From Chryseobacterium sp. JAH (lineage in GTDB: Bacteria > Bacteroidota > Bacteroidia > Flavobacteriales > Weeksellaceae), in contig NZ_LMAH01000003.1 of assembly GCF_001507335.1 (NCBI RefSeq), positions 62,001 through 126,000 on the forward strand: 64,000 nt of DNA, in the 5' to 3' direction. The notes under the pieces were generated by a model, which was not told the DNA's origin, ran no database searches, and saw only the letters and a program-made list of their open reading frames with translations. Shown in pieces: positions 1 through 6,440 of this stretch. Within the stretch, counting starts at the first letter, position 1, and the number at the start of each line of letters is the position of its first letter. The translations under genes were made by a program, and so were the position numbers.

Positions 1-1793
1 CCTACGATTCCGTTGTCAAAAATAGAATAAGGAGTTAATGCTCCTGTGGCATTATAATAATTTCTGAAATACCCGAATCCTGAACCTCCAAAATCTGGAG
101 AGTATGTAAATCCTATACTTGGGGTCATCATGTGTCTAATCGCCTCAATAGATGCGCCTTTTTTAAAGTTTGCCTGACCGTAAAGCTGCGTCTGAAGACT
201 TGCGGTTGTAGAGAATGTAGAATATCCCGCCACTTTTTTATTAATCTGATCTACTTCTTTATTGATGATAGGATCGTAATATTTGGTAAGCGTCTTAGTT
301 GTTAATGCATTATCGATATTTGCCCCTAAACTGAATGTAAAATACTTAGCAATCGTTGTATTGGTACCTAGGGTGATATTATTTTTAATTCCGGTCTGCA
401 ATTTATCCCACATGGCTTTGGTGAAAAGCTCGCCTTCACCTGTGCTTACAAAATTGGTTAAATTTAAACCTGTATTTACCGTAATATTTTCTATAAGTCC
501 TGATCTCACGCCTGTTTTTGATCCAAATAAATAAAACTGGTTAATTGCCACATTCATCTGAGGTAAACGCAGATCGGCCAAACCTGTTGCGAAATTCTGA
601 GAATAGGATGCGGTTCCTGTAATCGTTGCCGGAAGTTTTAAAAACCTTTTTGTGAGTGTCAATGTAGAGTTCTGCTGTGTTCTTAGTACACTCTGGTCCA
701 TAATATAATTATTATTAACTGTATTATTATAGAAGGTCTGGCTTGTCACATCCACTGAAGCAGAAAATGTAAGAAACGGATTAGCTTTGGTATCTTGTGT
801 ATGCCTCCATGCAATTCTGTACGTTCCGGTTTTGCTGTAATCATCAAGACCTTTAATCCCCCGAACGGTAGTTCCAATATCAGCAGAAAAGTTTCCTGAG
901 TATCTATATTTTTTGAGATAATTCATTTCGGGACGCAGATTCCAGCTTCCTTTTGTGTAAATATCTGCTAAAACTTTAAGGTCAAAATGCTCTCCAATGG
1001 GTTGATAATATCCTATTCCGTTTAAGAAAAACCCAACATCTTCTCTTTCCCCAAAACTAGGAATCAGAATACCTGCAGATCTTTTTTCTGAAAAAGGTAT
1101 GATACCAAACGGCATAATTAATGGTGTAGGAACACCTTCAATCACAAAACCTATCGGGCCCGTAATTAAAGATGAACTATTCTTGCCTTTAACCATTTTT
1201 ATATATTGAGCTTTCAAGTGGTAATCGGCTGCTGTATCTTTTTTCTTAATGAAATAATCATCAGTTGTGAAAATAGCTCGGCGCATAATAAAAACAGAGT
1301 CATTGTACTTTTTTGTTTTTTCAGCAACAATAATCCCTTCGCTTTCTTCTGTTCTCGCATTATATGCTATAGCCTGTTTTGTCTTGTAATTATAAGAAAA
1401 CTCGTTGGTTTCATACTTTTTACCGGCCTGAGTGGTAATTACCGGTTCTACTATTTTACCGATAGAATCAAGCTTTCCTCTTGCGAAAATCATATTTTTG
1501 GTTTCATCAATAGATATGTAATCAGCATCTATCTGCATATCCTGATATTTCACCTGAGCATTTCTGTTCAAATATATCATTTTCTTCGGCACATCTCTGC
1601 GCTGATCATCGGCTTTCGTATCGAGCACATCATCCAATGCCTCTTTTTGTACAACAATTGTATCCTTTTTGGAAATTGTATCTTTAACTACCGTAGTTTC
1701 CGTTAATTTTTTAGGAGTTTGTTGTGCTAAAAAACTGTTAAAAATTAGGATAATTAAAATTTGTAATATATTTTTGAAGACGGTTTTGTCCAA
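1..1793 (-). CDS. lptD: LPS-assembly protein LptD-like outer membrane protein (C-terminus outside window)
   Basis: Partial gene, about 597 N-terminal codons present, cut by the left window edge. Reading the minus strand gives a hydrophobic signal peptide ending ...NSFLAQQ, then an OstA-like segment (residues about 50-200, IYLNRNAQVKYQDMQIDAD) and a long beta-strand-rich barrel region with a GPIGFVIEGVPTPLIMPFG motif typical of Bacteroidota LptD proteins. The family inserts LPS into the outer membrane. I chose the TTG at 1791-1793: it directly precedes the signal peptide, and the next in-frame TTG (1818-1820) lies inside a TAATTTTG -7 box, so it is probably not transcribed. Divergent from the amidase gene, with only 54 nt between the start codons. 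The family call is firm; the TTG start is inferred. Confidence 0.8.
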   Translation of the reverse strand, partial: MDKTVFKNILQILIILIFNSFLAQQTPKKLTETTVVKDTISKKDTIVVQKEALDDVLDTKADDQRRDVPKKMIYLNRNAQVKYQDMQIDADYISIDETKNMIFARGKLDSIGKIVEPVITTQAGKKYETNEFSYNYKTKQAIAYNARTEESEGIIVAEKTKKYNDSVFIMRRAIFTTDDYFIKKKDTAADYHLKAQYIKMVKGKNSSSLITGPIGFVIEGVPTPLIMPFGIIPFSEKRSAGILIPSFGEREDVGFFLNGIGYYQPIGEHFDLKVLADIYTKGSWNLRPEMNYLKKYRYSGNFSADIGTTVRGIKGLDDYSKTGTYRIAWRHTQDTKANPFLTFSASVDVTSQTFYNNTVNNNYIMDQSVLRTQQNSTLTLTKRFLKLPATITGTASYSQNFATGLADLRLPQMNVAINQFYLFGSKTGVRSGLIENITVNTGLNLTNFVSTGEGELFTKAMWDKLQTGIKNNITLGTNTTIAKYFTFSLGANIDNALTTKTLTKYYDPIINKEVDQINKKVAGYSTFSTTASLQTQLYGQANFKKGASIEAIRHMMTPSIGFTYSPDFGGSGFGYFRNYYNATGALTPYSIFDNGIV

Positions 1794-1817
1794 TTTTGTT
1801 TTTATATAATTTAGGCT

Positions 1818-1825
1818 CAAAATTA
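1818..1825 (-). promoter_or_regulatory. -7 promoter element (TAATTTTG) for the lptD-like gene
   Basis: CAAAATTA on the + strand is TAATTTTG on the minus strand and matches the Bacteroidota TAnnTTTG consensus. It lies 25 nt upstream of the TTG start at 1793. No convincing -33 TTG is seen at the usual distance, so confidence is moderate. Confidence 0.4.
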
Positions 1826-1847
1826 GTATAATTTTTAAAACTGTAAG

Positions 1848-3137
1848 ATGTACACACGAAAATTTAAAATAATTTTAGCATTTCTCTTCATACTTTCTAC
1901 CCAATTCGTCTTTTCCCAAAAAAAGTTTACCGTTGTTTTAGACGCAGGACACGGGGGCAGCGATCATGGAGCAAACAGATCATATAGTGATATAGGAAGA
2001 ATTGCAGAAAAAGATATTACACTTGCTATTGTTCTTAAAATAGGAAGAATGCTTGAAAAAAACAAAGACTTTAAGGTGATTTACACCCGAAAGATTGACG
2101 AATTCCCTTCACTTTCCGACAGAACCAACCTCGCCAACCGAAGCAAGGCAGACCTTTTTGTCTCTGTGCACTGTAACTCTTCTCAACGACCGACCGCATA
2201 CGGAACAGAAACCTTTGTTCAGGGACCGGATCAGAATGACACCAACCTTGAAGTCGCAAAGCGAGAAAATGATGTAATTTACCTCGACGAAAAAGATAAG
2301 CAGACCTTTGGTACTTATGATGCAAAATCACCTGAATCTTTAATTGCCCTAAAACTTCAGCAAAGTAAATATCTTGAATCGAGTCTGTTGCTAGGAGGTC
2401 TTGTTGAGAACAATTTTGTGAATAAAGACAAAAGATCTTCAAGAGGAGTATGGCAGAAAAACCTTCACGTTCTACGTATGAATGCGATGCCTTCTGTGCT
2501 AATCGAGACAGGTTTTATCAATCATCCTGAAGAAAGTCATTATTTGGCTTCCGAAAAAGGACAGGATGAAATTTCTGAAAGTATATATGATGCGATTATT
2601 GACTACAAAAAGGCAATCGACAGAAAATCAGGAGGGGCACTTGCAACTAAAAAACCTGAACCTGAGAAAAAAGTAGAAGTGCCGTTGAAGAATGATTTCA
2701 GAATATTACTGATGACGTCTGCAGTGAAGTATAATGAGGATGACCCTGCTTTAAAAGGCTTAAATTACATTCTTCCATTAAAAGAAAATGGTATCTACAA
2801 ATATTACTACAGTGTGACCAATATGGCTTCTATTCGTGACATCAATATTAAAACAGCAAAAGACGCAGGTTTTAGAAATGCTTATGCAGTAGGATTTATG
2901 CCAAACCAAAAGCTGAATACCGGTTACTACACCATTGAAGTATATGTAGGTAAAGATAAATTAAGTGCAAACTCATTTATCTTACAAACCCTCAAAGACG
3001 CCGAAAGAGAGAAAAACAACGGTCTATTCTATTACACGTATGGAAAAGCTTCATCTCTGGAAGATGCTGTAAAACTTCAGAAAGAACTGGAAACCAAGGG
3101 AATTAAAAACACCGTCATTCAAAAAATCAATAAATAG
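1848..3137 (+). CDS. N-acetylmuramoyl-L-alanine amidase (Amidase_3) with C-terminal SPOR-like region
   Basis: A 429-residue exported peptidoglycan amidase that cleaves the bond between MurNAc and L-Ala. A signal peptide spans about residues 1-23. The Amidase_3 domain (about 27-255) shows the zinc ligands and catalytic residues expected: H35 in LDAGHGGSDHGA, E54, H108 in SVHCNSS, and E220 in SVLIETGFINH. A Lys/Pro-rich linker near 265-280 leads to a C-terminal region (about 283-429) that resembles SPOR-type repeats, which bind denuded glycan strands at the septum. That part is inferred from its position and alternating pattern, not from a clear signature. It is divergent from the lptD-like gene. 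A role in cell separation is likely but not shown here. Confidence 0.88.
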   Translation: MYTRKFKIILAFLFILSTQFVFSQKKFTVVLDAGHGGSDHGANRSYSDIGRIAEKDITLAIVLKIGRMLEKNKDFKVIYTRKIDEFPSLSDRTNLANRSKADLFVSVHCNSSQRPTAYGTETFVQGPDQNDTNLEVAKRENDVIYLDEKDKQTFGTYDAKSPESLIALKLQQSKYLESSLLLGGLVENNFVNKDKRSSRGVWQKNLHVLRMNAMPSVLIETGFINHPEESHYLASEKGQDEISESIYDAIIDYKKAIDRKSGGALATKKPEPEKKVEVPLKNDFRILLMTSAVKYNEDDPALKGLNYILPLKENGIYKYYYSVTNMASIRDINIKTAKDAGFRNAYAVGFMPNQKLNTGYYTIEVYVGKDKLSANSFILQTLKDAEREKNNGLFYYTYGKASSLEDAVKLQKELETKGIKNTVIQKINK

Positions 3138-3148
3138 GAAAAAATAAT

Positions 3149-3179
3149 TTTGAAGTTTGAAACTTAATTAATACTTTTG
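3149..3179 (+). promoter_or_regulatory. Promoter for tRNA-Glu (TTTG - 19 nt - TACTTTTG)
   Basis: TTTG at 3149-3152 is followed after 19 nt by TACTTTTG at 3172-3179, close to the Bacteroidota consensus. Transcription would begin near 3186, a few bases ahead of the tRNA at 3194. Confidence 0.7.
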
Positions 3180-3193
3180 CAACCTCAAAATTT

Positions 3194-3268
3194 GGTCTAT
3201 TCGTCTAGTGGTTAGGACTCAAGGTTTTCATCCTTGCAACAGGAGTTCGATTCTCCTATAGACTACCA
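3194..3268 (+). tRNA. tRNA-Glu (anticodon TTC), CCA encoded
   Basis: The 72-nt body (3194-3265) folds as a cloverleaf: acceptor GGTCTAT/ATAGACT with a G-U pair at 1-72, anticodon stem CAAGG/CCTTG (3220-3224/3232-3236), anticodon TTC at 3227-3229, and T-arm AGGAG-TTCGATT-CTCCT. The bases CCA follow directly (3266-3268). The two downstream copies have no encoded CCA and a different acceptor stem (GGCCCGT), so this copy is a diverged isoacceptor rather than a recent duplicate. Confidence 0.95.
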
Positions 3269-3395
3269 ATTTGATATCATGTCGGATTGAAAAGATAGAA
3301 TTAAAAAACTGTTTTAGGATAATCCACAAGAACTCAGAAGTCATGATTTAAGGATCAACGACGTAAGGGAACAGACAAAGATTATAAAGAACAAT

Positions 3396-3421
3396 CTGAA
3401 TATGCTTGTCAGCATATTCAG
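3396..3421. repeat. Perfect 11-bp inverted repeat with 4-nt loop
   Basis: CTGAATATGCT and AGCATATTCAG flank the loop TGTC. Neither side has a T-run, so it does not look like an intrinsic terminator. It lies in non-coding DNA between a tRNA gene and rpsT. Its function is unknown. Confidence 0.75.
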
Positions 3422-3521
3422 AAAATAGATAAGGAACAAAAGAATATAAAACTAGAACAAGCATTAGATAAACTCAAAAAAATACCTCTTAAAATAAAGT
3501 TTAAAATTTTTAAAAATAAAT

Positions 3522-3552
3522 TTGGCTGGTATAAAAAAAGTTTATAAATTTG
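3522..3552 (+). promoter_or_regulatory. rpsT promoter (TTG - 20 nt - TAAATTTG)
   Basis: TTG at 3522-3524 and TAAATTTG at 3545-3552, 20 nt apart, match the Bacteroidota promoter consensus. The start site would be near 3558, giving a leader of about a dozen nucleotides before the ATG at 3571. Confidence 0.75.
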
Positions 3553-3570
3553 CACTCACATTTGAACGAT

Positions 3571-3825
3571 ATGGCAAATCATAAATCAGCTCTTAAAAGA
3601 ATAAGACAAAACGAAGTTAGAAAAGTTCGTAACAGATACTACCACAAGACTGCTAGAACAGCAATCAAAGGGTTAAGAAATGAAGAAGATAAAACTGCAG
3701 CAACAGAACAATTGCCAAAAGTTATCGCTTTATTGGATAAATTAGCTAAGAAAAACATTATCCACAAAAACAAAGCGGCTAACTTAAAAAGTAAACTGAC
3801 TAAGCACGTTAACAAGTTAGCGTAA
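3571..3825 (+). CDS. rpsT: 30S ribosomal protein S20
   Basis: An 84-residue basic protein beginning [15 protein letters not shown], the hallmark N-terminus of S20, a primary 16S rRNA-binding protein of the small subunit. The TTG at 3550 would add seven residues but overlaps the -7 box of the promoter, so the ATG at 3571 is the start. The gene is followed after 8 nt by a tRNA-Glu, so the mRNA and tRNA are probably one transcript that must be processed. Confidence 0.96.
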   Translation: MANHKSALKRIRQNEVRKVRNRYYHKTARTAIKGLRNEEDKTAATEQLPKVIALLDKLAKKNIIHKNKAANLKSKLTKHVNKLA

Positions 3826-3833
3826 TTATAGTA

Positions 3834-3905
3834 GGCCCGTTCGTCTATCGGTTAGGACCTCAGGTTTTCATCCTGGTAAGAGGGGTTCGACTCCCCTACG
3901 GGCTA
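3834..3905 (+). tRNA. tRNA-Glu (anticodon TTC), copy A of an identical pair
   Basis: 72-nt cloverleaf with acceptor GGCCCGT/ACGGGCT, anticodon TTC at 3867-3869 and T-arm GGGG-TTCGACT-CCCC. CCA is not encoded; CT follows the discriminator A. It begins 8 nt after the rpsT stop codon without room for its own promoter, so read-through from rpsT is likely. The sequence is identical to the copy at 3972. Confidence 0.96.
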
Positions 3906-3971
3906 CTAAAAAGAATTGAAACTTTTAAAAATTCAAATTACTAACCCGTTATTTATAACGTGATGGTAGAT

Positions 3972-4043
3972 GGCCCGTTCGTCTATCGGTTAGGACCTCA
4001 GGTTTTCATCCTGGTAAGAGGGGTTCGACTCCCCTACGGGCTA
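3972..4043 (+). tRNA. tRNA-Glu (anticodon TTC), copy B of an identical pair
   Basis: Base-for-base identical over 72 nt to the copy at 3834-3905, and the identity runs a few bases into the 3' flank (CTACTAAAAA), indicating a recent tandem duplication or gene conversion. CCA is not encoded. A strong terminator follows directly. Confidence 0.96.
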
Positions 4044-4045
4044 CT

Positions 4046-4078
4046 AAAAAACCACTGATTTATTCAGTGGTTTTTTTT
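4046..4078 (+). terminator. Intrinsic terminator of the rpsT/tRNA-Glu unit
   Basis: The stem ACCACTGA/TCAGTGGT with loop TTTAT is followed by a run of eight T and preceded by a run of A. Confidence 0.9.
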
Positions 4079-4157
4079 ATGTTTATCTATGGTAAGTTAA
4101 AAAAATTGCGGCATATCCTGTAAAGAATAGCCACAATAATTATATGCATTGGATAAC

Positions 4158-4832
4158 CTATTTTTTACTTAAGGCTTCATCATATCTTCTGCTTACTTCT
4201 TTCCAGTTGGTCACATTCCAGATGGCAGTTAAGTAATCAGCTCTTTTGTTCTGATATTTCAAATAATAAGCATGCTCCCAAACATCGATTCCGAAGATTG
4301 GCGTTCCTTTCTCTTCCACAACATCCATTAACGGATTATCTTGGTTTGGCGTTGATGAAACGAATAATTTACCACTCTTATCAACAGAAAGCCAAGCCCA
4401 TCCAGAACCGAAACGATCGGCTCCTGCTTTGCTCATTTTTTCTTTAAATGCATCCATACTTCCGAATGCATCTGTAATTGCTTTAGATAACTTTGCTGAA
4501 GGCTGAGTATTCTTTTCCGGCGTAAGAACAGTCCAGAATAGTTCGTGGTTGTAATGACCACCTGCGTTATTTCTTACAGCCATTGACAACGTACCTGCCT
4601 TAGATAATATCTGGAATAAGGTCTGCTTCTCCTGAGGAGTCCCTGCGATTGCTTTATTCAAATTACTCACATATGCTGCGGCATGCTTTGAATAGTGGAT
4701 CTCCATCGTCTGCGCATCAATATTTCCCTCCAAAGCATTATATGCATAAGGTAACGCAGTTTGTTTAAATTGTGCAAACGCAAACTGCGCCGCAAAAACT
4801 GCGGTAAAAGCAGCTACTTTAAAAACTTTCAT
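4158..4832 (-). CDS. Exported superoxide dismutase (Fe/Mn family)
   Basis: A 224-residue enzyme that converts superoxide to peroxide and oxygen. Residues 1-20 form a signal peptide (…AAQFAFA-Q), so it acts outside the cytoplasm; most Fe/Mn SODs have none. The family's four metal ligands are present: H46 (MEIHYSKH), H96 ([10 protein letters not shown]), D183 and H187 (DVWEHAYY). The GGHYNH and NQDNPL motifs are closer to Mn or cambialistic enzymes than to strict Fe enzymes, but metal choice cannot be settled by reading. It lies 91 nt downstream of the SCO1-like gene on the same strand and may share its transcript. Confidence 0.93.
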   Translation of the reverse strand: MKVFKVAAFTAVFAAQFAFAQFKQTALPYAYNALEGNIDAQTMEIHYSKHAAAYVSNLNKAIAGTPQEKQTLFQILSKAGTLSMAVRNNAGGHYNHELFWTVLTPEKNTQPSAKLSKAITDAFGSMDAFKEKMSKAGADRFGSGWAWLSVDKSGKLFVSSTPNQDNPLMDVVEEKGTPIFGIDVWEHAYYLKYQNKRADYLTAIWNVTNWKEVSRRYDEALSKK

Positions 4833-4923
4833 AATTTTTTATTTATGGTTAACATTTTAATTCTTTGCTTGAATATTGGACGTATATCATCTGTTATTTA
4901 ATTTACAGCTCAAACATCCATTT

Positions 4924-5607
4924 TTACTTCAATAACTTTTTAATATCCTCAATTAAAATCTCTCTATCAGGATGGTATTTTCCATTCAGTTTGGGAATTT
5001 TCCCTTCCGGATCTTCATAATTTAATCCTGAATAGTACAGAATTGGCATCTGATCCTTATTGTACCTGCAGCGTATATTACCTTCTTTATCAACCAAGGC
5101 AATCATCCCACTGTGGTTGAGACTTTCACTCTCATCTTCCTTGTCTCCCACATAGATATTGAACTGATCTGCCACCATACCGATGTAAGTACGGTCGCCA
5201 GTTAGAAAATGCCAGTTTCTGGACGAAACACCCAGTTGAATGGCATGCTGCTTCAATGCCTTAGGAGTATCGTTCTCTGGATCTATACTAATGGAGATAA
5301 TTCCAAAATCGGGACTTTTGATCTCATTCTGAATGACCTTCATATTCGAATTCATTACAGGACAGATTGTCGGACATTTACTGAAAAAAAACTCTACGAG
5401 ATAAACCTTCCCCAGCATATCTTTATTAGAAATTTGCTGCCTGTTCTGATCCGTAAGTTGAAAATCAGGAACTTTCATTACCGTATATAGACTTTTCCTG
5501 AAATAGCTTGTTCCAAAACCGATACCCAGAAAAAGAATTGCTAAAATCACTAATGGAATTACCAGTTTAGATTTTGAACTTTTTTTGGGATGATTATTTT
5601 TGGACAT
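4924..5607 (-). CDS. SCO1/SenC family membrane-anchored copper chaperone or thioredoxin-like protein
   Basis: A 227-residue protein with one N-terminal membrane anchor (about residues 15-32) and a thioredoxin fold facing the periplasm. The copper-binding set is complete: C78 and C82 in SKCPTICP, and H165 in LNHSGMIAL. The family delivers copper to the CuA site of cytochrome oxidase or handles its thiol redox state. I start at the ATG at 5605-5607 rather than the upstream ATG at 5661, because 5607 gives a normal anchor and overlaps the end of the YHS gene by only 14 nt, which suggests translational coupling. The longer form would add 18 unlikely residues lying within the YHS coding region. Confidence 0.88.
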   Translation of the reverse strand: MSKNNHPKKSSKSKLVIPLVILAILFLGIGFGTSYFRKSLYTVMKVPDFQLTDQNRQQISNKDMLGKVYLVEFFFSKCPTICPVMNSNMKVIQNEIKSPDFGIISISIDPENDTPKALKQHAIQLGVSSRNWHFLTGDRTYIGMVADQFNIYVGDKEDESESLNHSGMIALVDKEGNIRCRYNKDQMPILYYSGLNYEDPEGKIPKLNGKYHPDREILIEDIKKLLK

Positions 5608-5869
5608 ATTTCTCAGGATCTTTTTTAAATTCGTCTTTGCAGTACACACTGCAAAAACCATACACTTTATTCTTATAGGTCATTGTATCTTTAGTAAAAC
5701 CCGCCGTTTGCATTTGGCAAATAGGATCTACTTTATTGATCACTTCTACATCTGATATATTCTTACCTGAAGTATTCATGCTCTTTTTATGCTTAACTAT
5801 TGGAGCATCCTGACCACAGGACACCACTGAAACTGACAGAAATACTGCCAAAATGAATATTGATTTCAT
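5594..5869 (-). CDS. YHS-domain lipoprotein, putative metal-binding
   Basis: A 91-residue protein with a lipobox (SVVSC, C18) and a YHS-type domain (about residues 47-89) containing DPICQM and FCSVYCKDEF. Such domains are found in copper/silver handling proteins and bind metal through Cys pairs. Its 3' end overlaps the SCO1-like gene by 14 nt, and the small Cys protein gene lies 69 nt upstream, so the three probably form a metal-handling operon at the cell surface. The partner metal is inferred to be copper from the SCO1 neighbour. Confidence 0.8.
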   Translation of the reverse strand: MKSIFILAVFLSVSVVSCGQDAPIVKHKKSMNTSGKNISDVEVINKVDPICQMQTAGFTKDTMTYKNKVYGFCSVYCKDEFKKDPEKYVQK

Positions 5870-5938
5870 TTATTTAAATTGAAATTAGTAGTAAAATGAA
5901 TAGTAAGTCTTGAATGAATCAAGACCGGAAAATTAAGC

Positions 5939-6295
5939 TTAAGCTAAAGGAGGATGAAATATTTTTGAAAAATATTCTGAACTGTGATTATTTAAATATA
6001 AAGAATTTTCTGCATCTGCATAATCACTAAAACCGTTATTTGAAAAAGAGAGAATTTCGCCCGAAAGAAAAACATCCAAGACTGTCATCTTGATGGTCTG
6101 CGAATTGTTTTGCTTCTCTGTTTTCACCAGTTCTTTACTAACGTAGCATTTACCTTTACACGTAGAGTCAATCACATCTCTTTTTTCGCAGAGATTTTTA
6201 ACAATATATTCATAGTTTACAGCATAATTAATCACAGGCAGAACAGGACGAACTGCGAGGGTAAAAATGATGAAAAACGAAATAAAAAACTTCAA
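5939..6295 (-). CDS. Small exported protein with three conserved-looking Cys and a C-terminal IFHPP motif
   Basis: 118 residues; not assigned to a named family. An N-terminal hydrophobic segment (about 1-20) acts as a signal or anchor, followed by LCEKRD and CKGKCYVSKEL (C36, C46, C50), which could bind metal or form disulfides. The tail ends YFSKIFHPPLA. It is the first gene of a probable operon with the YHS lipoprotein and the SCO1-like protein, so a copper-related role is a reasonable guess. A -7 box and a palindrome lie upstream. The C-terminal motif recurs in the small protein at 54098. Confidence 0.7.
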   Translation of the reverse strand: MKFFISFFIIFTLAVRPVLPVINYAVNYEYIVKNLCEKRDVIDSTCKGKCYVSKELVKTEKQNNSQTIKMTVLDVFLSGEILSFSNNGFSDYADAENSLYLNNHSSEYFSKIFHPPLA

Positions 6296-6311
6296 TGATA
6301 ACTCTTTACTA

Positions 6312-6319
6312 CAAATATA
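6312..6319 (-). promoter_or_regulatory. -7 promoter element (TATATTTG) for the small Cys protein/YHS/SCO1 operon
   Basis: CAAATATA on the + strand, TATATTTG on the minus strand, lies 17 nt upstream of the start codon at 6295. No -33 TTG at the usual spacing, which may indicate activator dependence. Confidence 0.5.
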
Positions 6320-6349
6320 CCACGCAAAATCTGTTTAAAGGTTAATTTA

Positions 6350-6364
6350 TGATGAATATCATCA
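6350..6364. promoter_or_regulatory. Operator-like palindrome TGATGA-ATA-TCATCA
   Basis: A 6-3-6 perfect inverted repeat 30 nt upstream of the -7 box at 6312-6319, where an activator or repressor could bind. Which regulator is unknown; none is encoded next to this operon. Confidence 0.4.
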
Positions 6365-6440
6365 ATAGCTTTCTATTTTAAATATAAAGTGAAAGCTTTA
6401 AAATAAAAATCTGTGAAAATCTTCGGGATTACATTTTAAA

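Larger units (their letters stand above)
3269..3570 (+). other. Gene-free stretch between tRNA-Glu and rpsT with a start-less open frame
   Basis: No credible gene. One + frame stays open for 66 codons (3347-3547), with a protein-like Lys/Glu-rich composition (for example EYACQHIQKIDKEQKNIKL), but it has no ATG, GTG or TTG start and its stop lies inside the rpsT -7 box. It may be a decayed gene remnant or chance. The stretch also holds an 11-bp perfect inverted repeat at 3396-3421 and the rpsT promoter at its right end. Confidence 0.5.

Noticed and set aside
1206..1706. A 166-codon + strand open frame rich in Ile/Phe/Cys
   Set aside because: It lies antisense to the lptD-like gene, whose signal peptide and OstA-like region are clear.
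6366..6400. AGCTTTC...GAAAGCT inverted repeat downstream of the ATPase gene
   Set aside because: Only a 7-bp stem with a loop of about 17 nt and no T-run directly after it; too weak to call a terminator.
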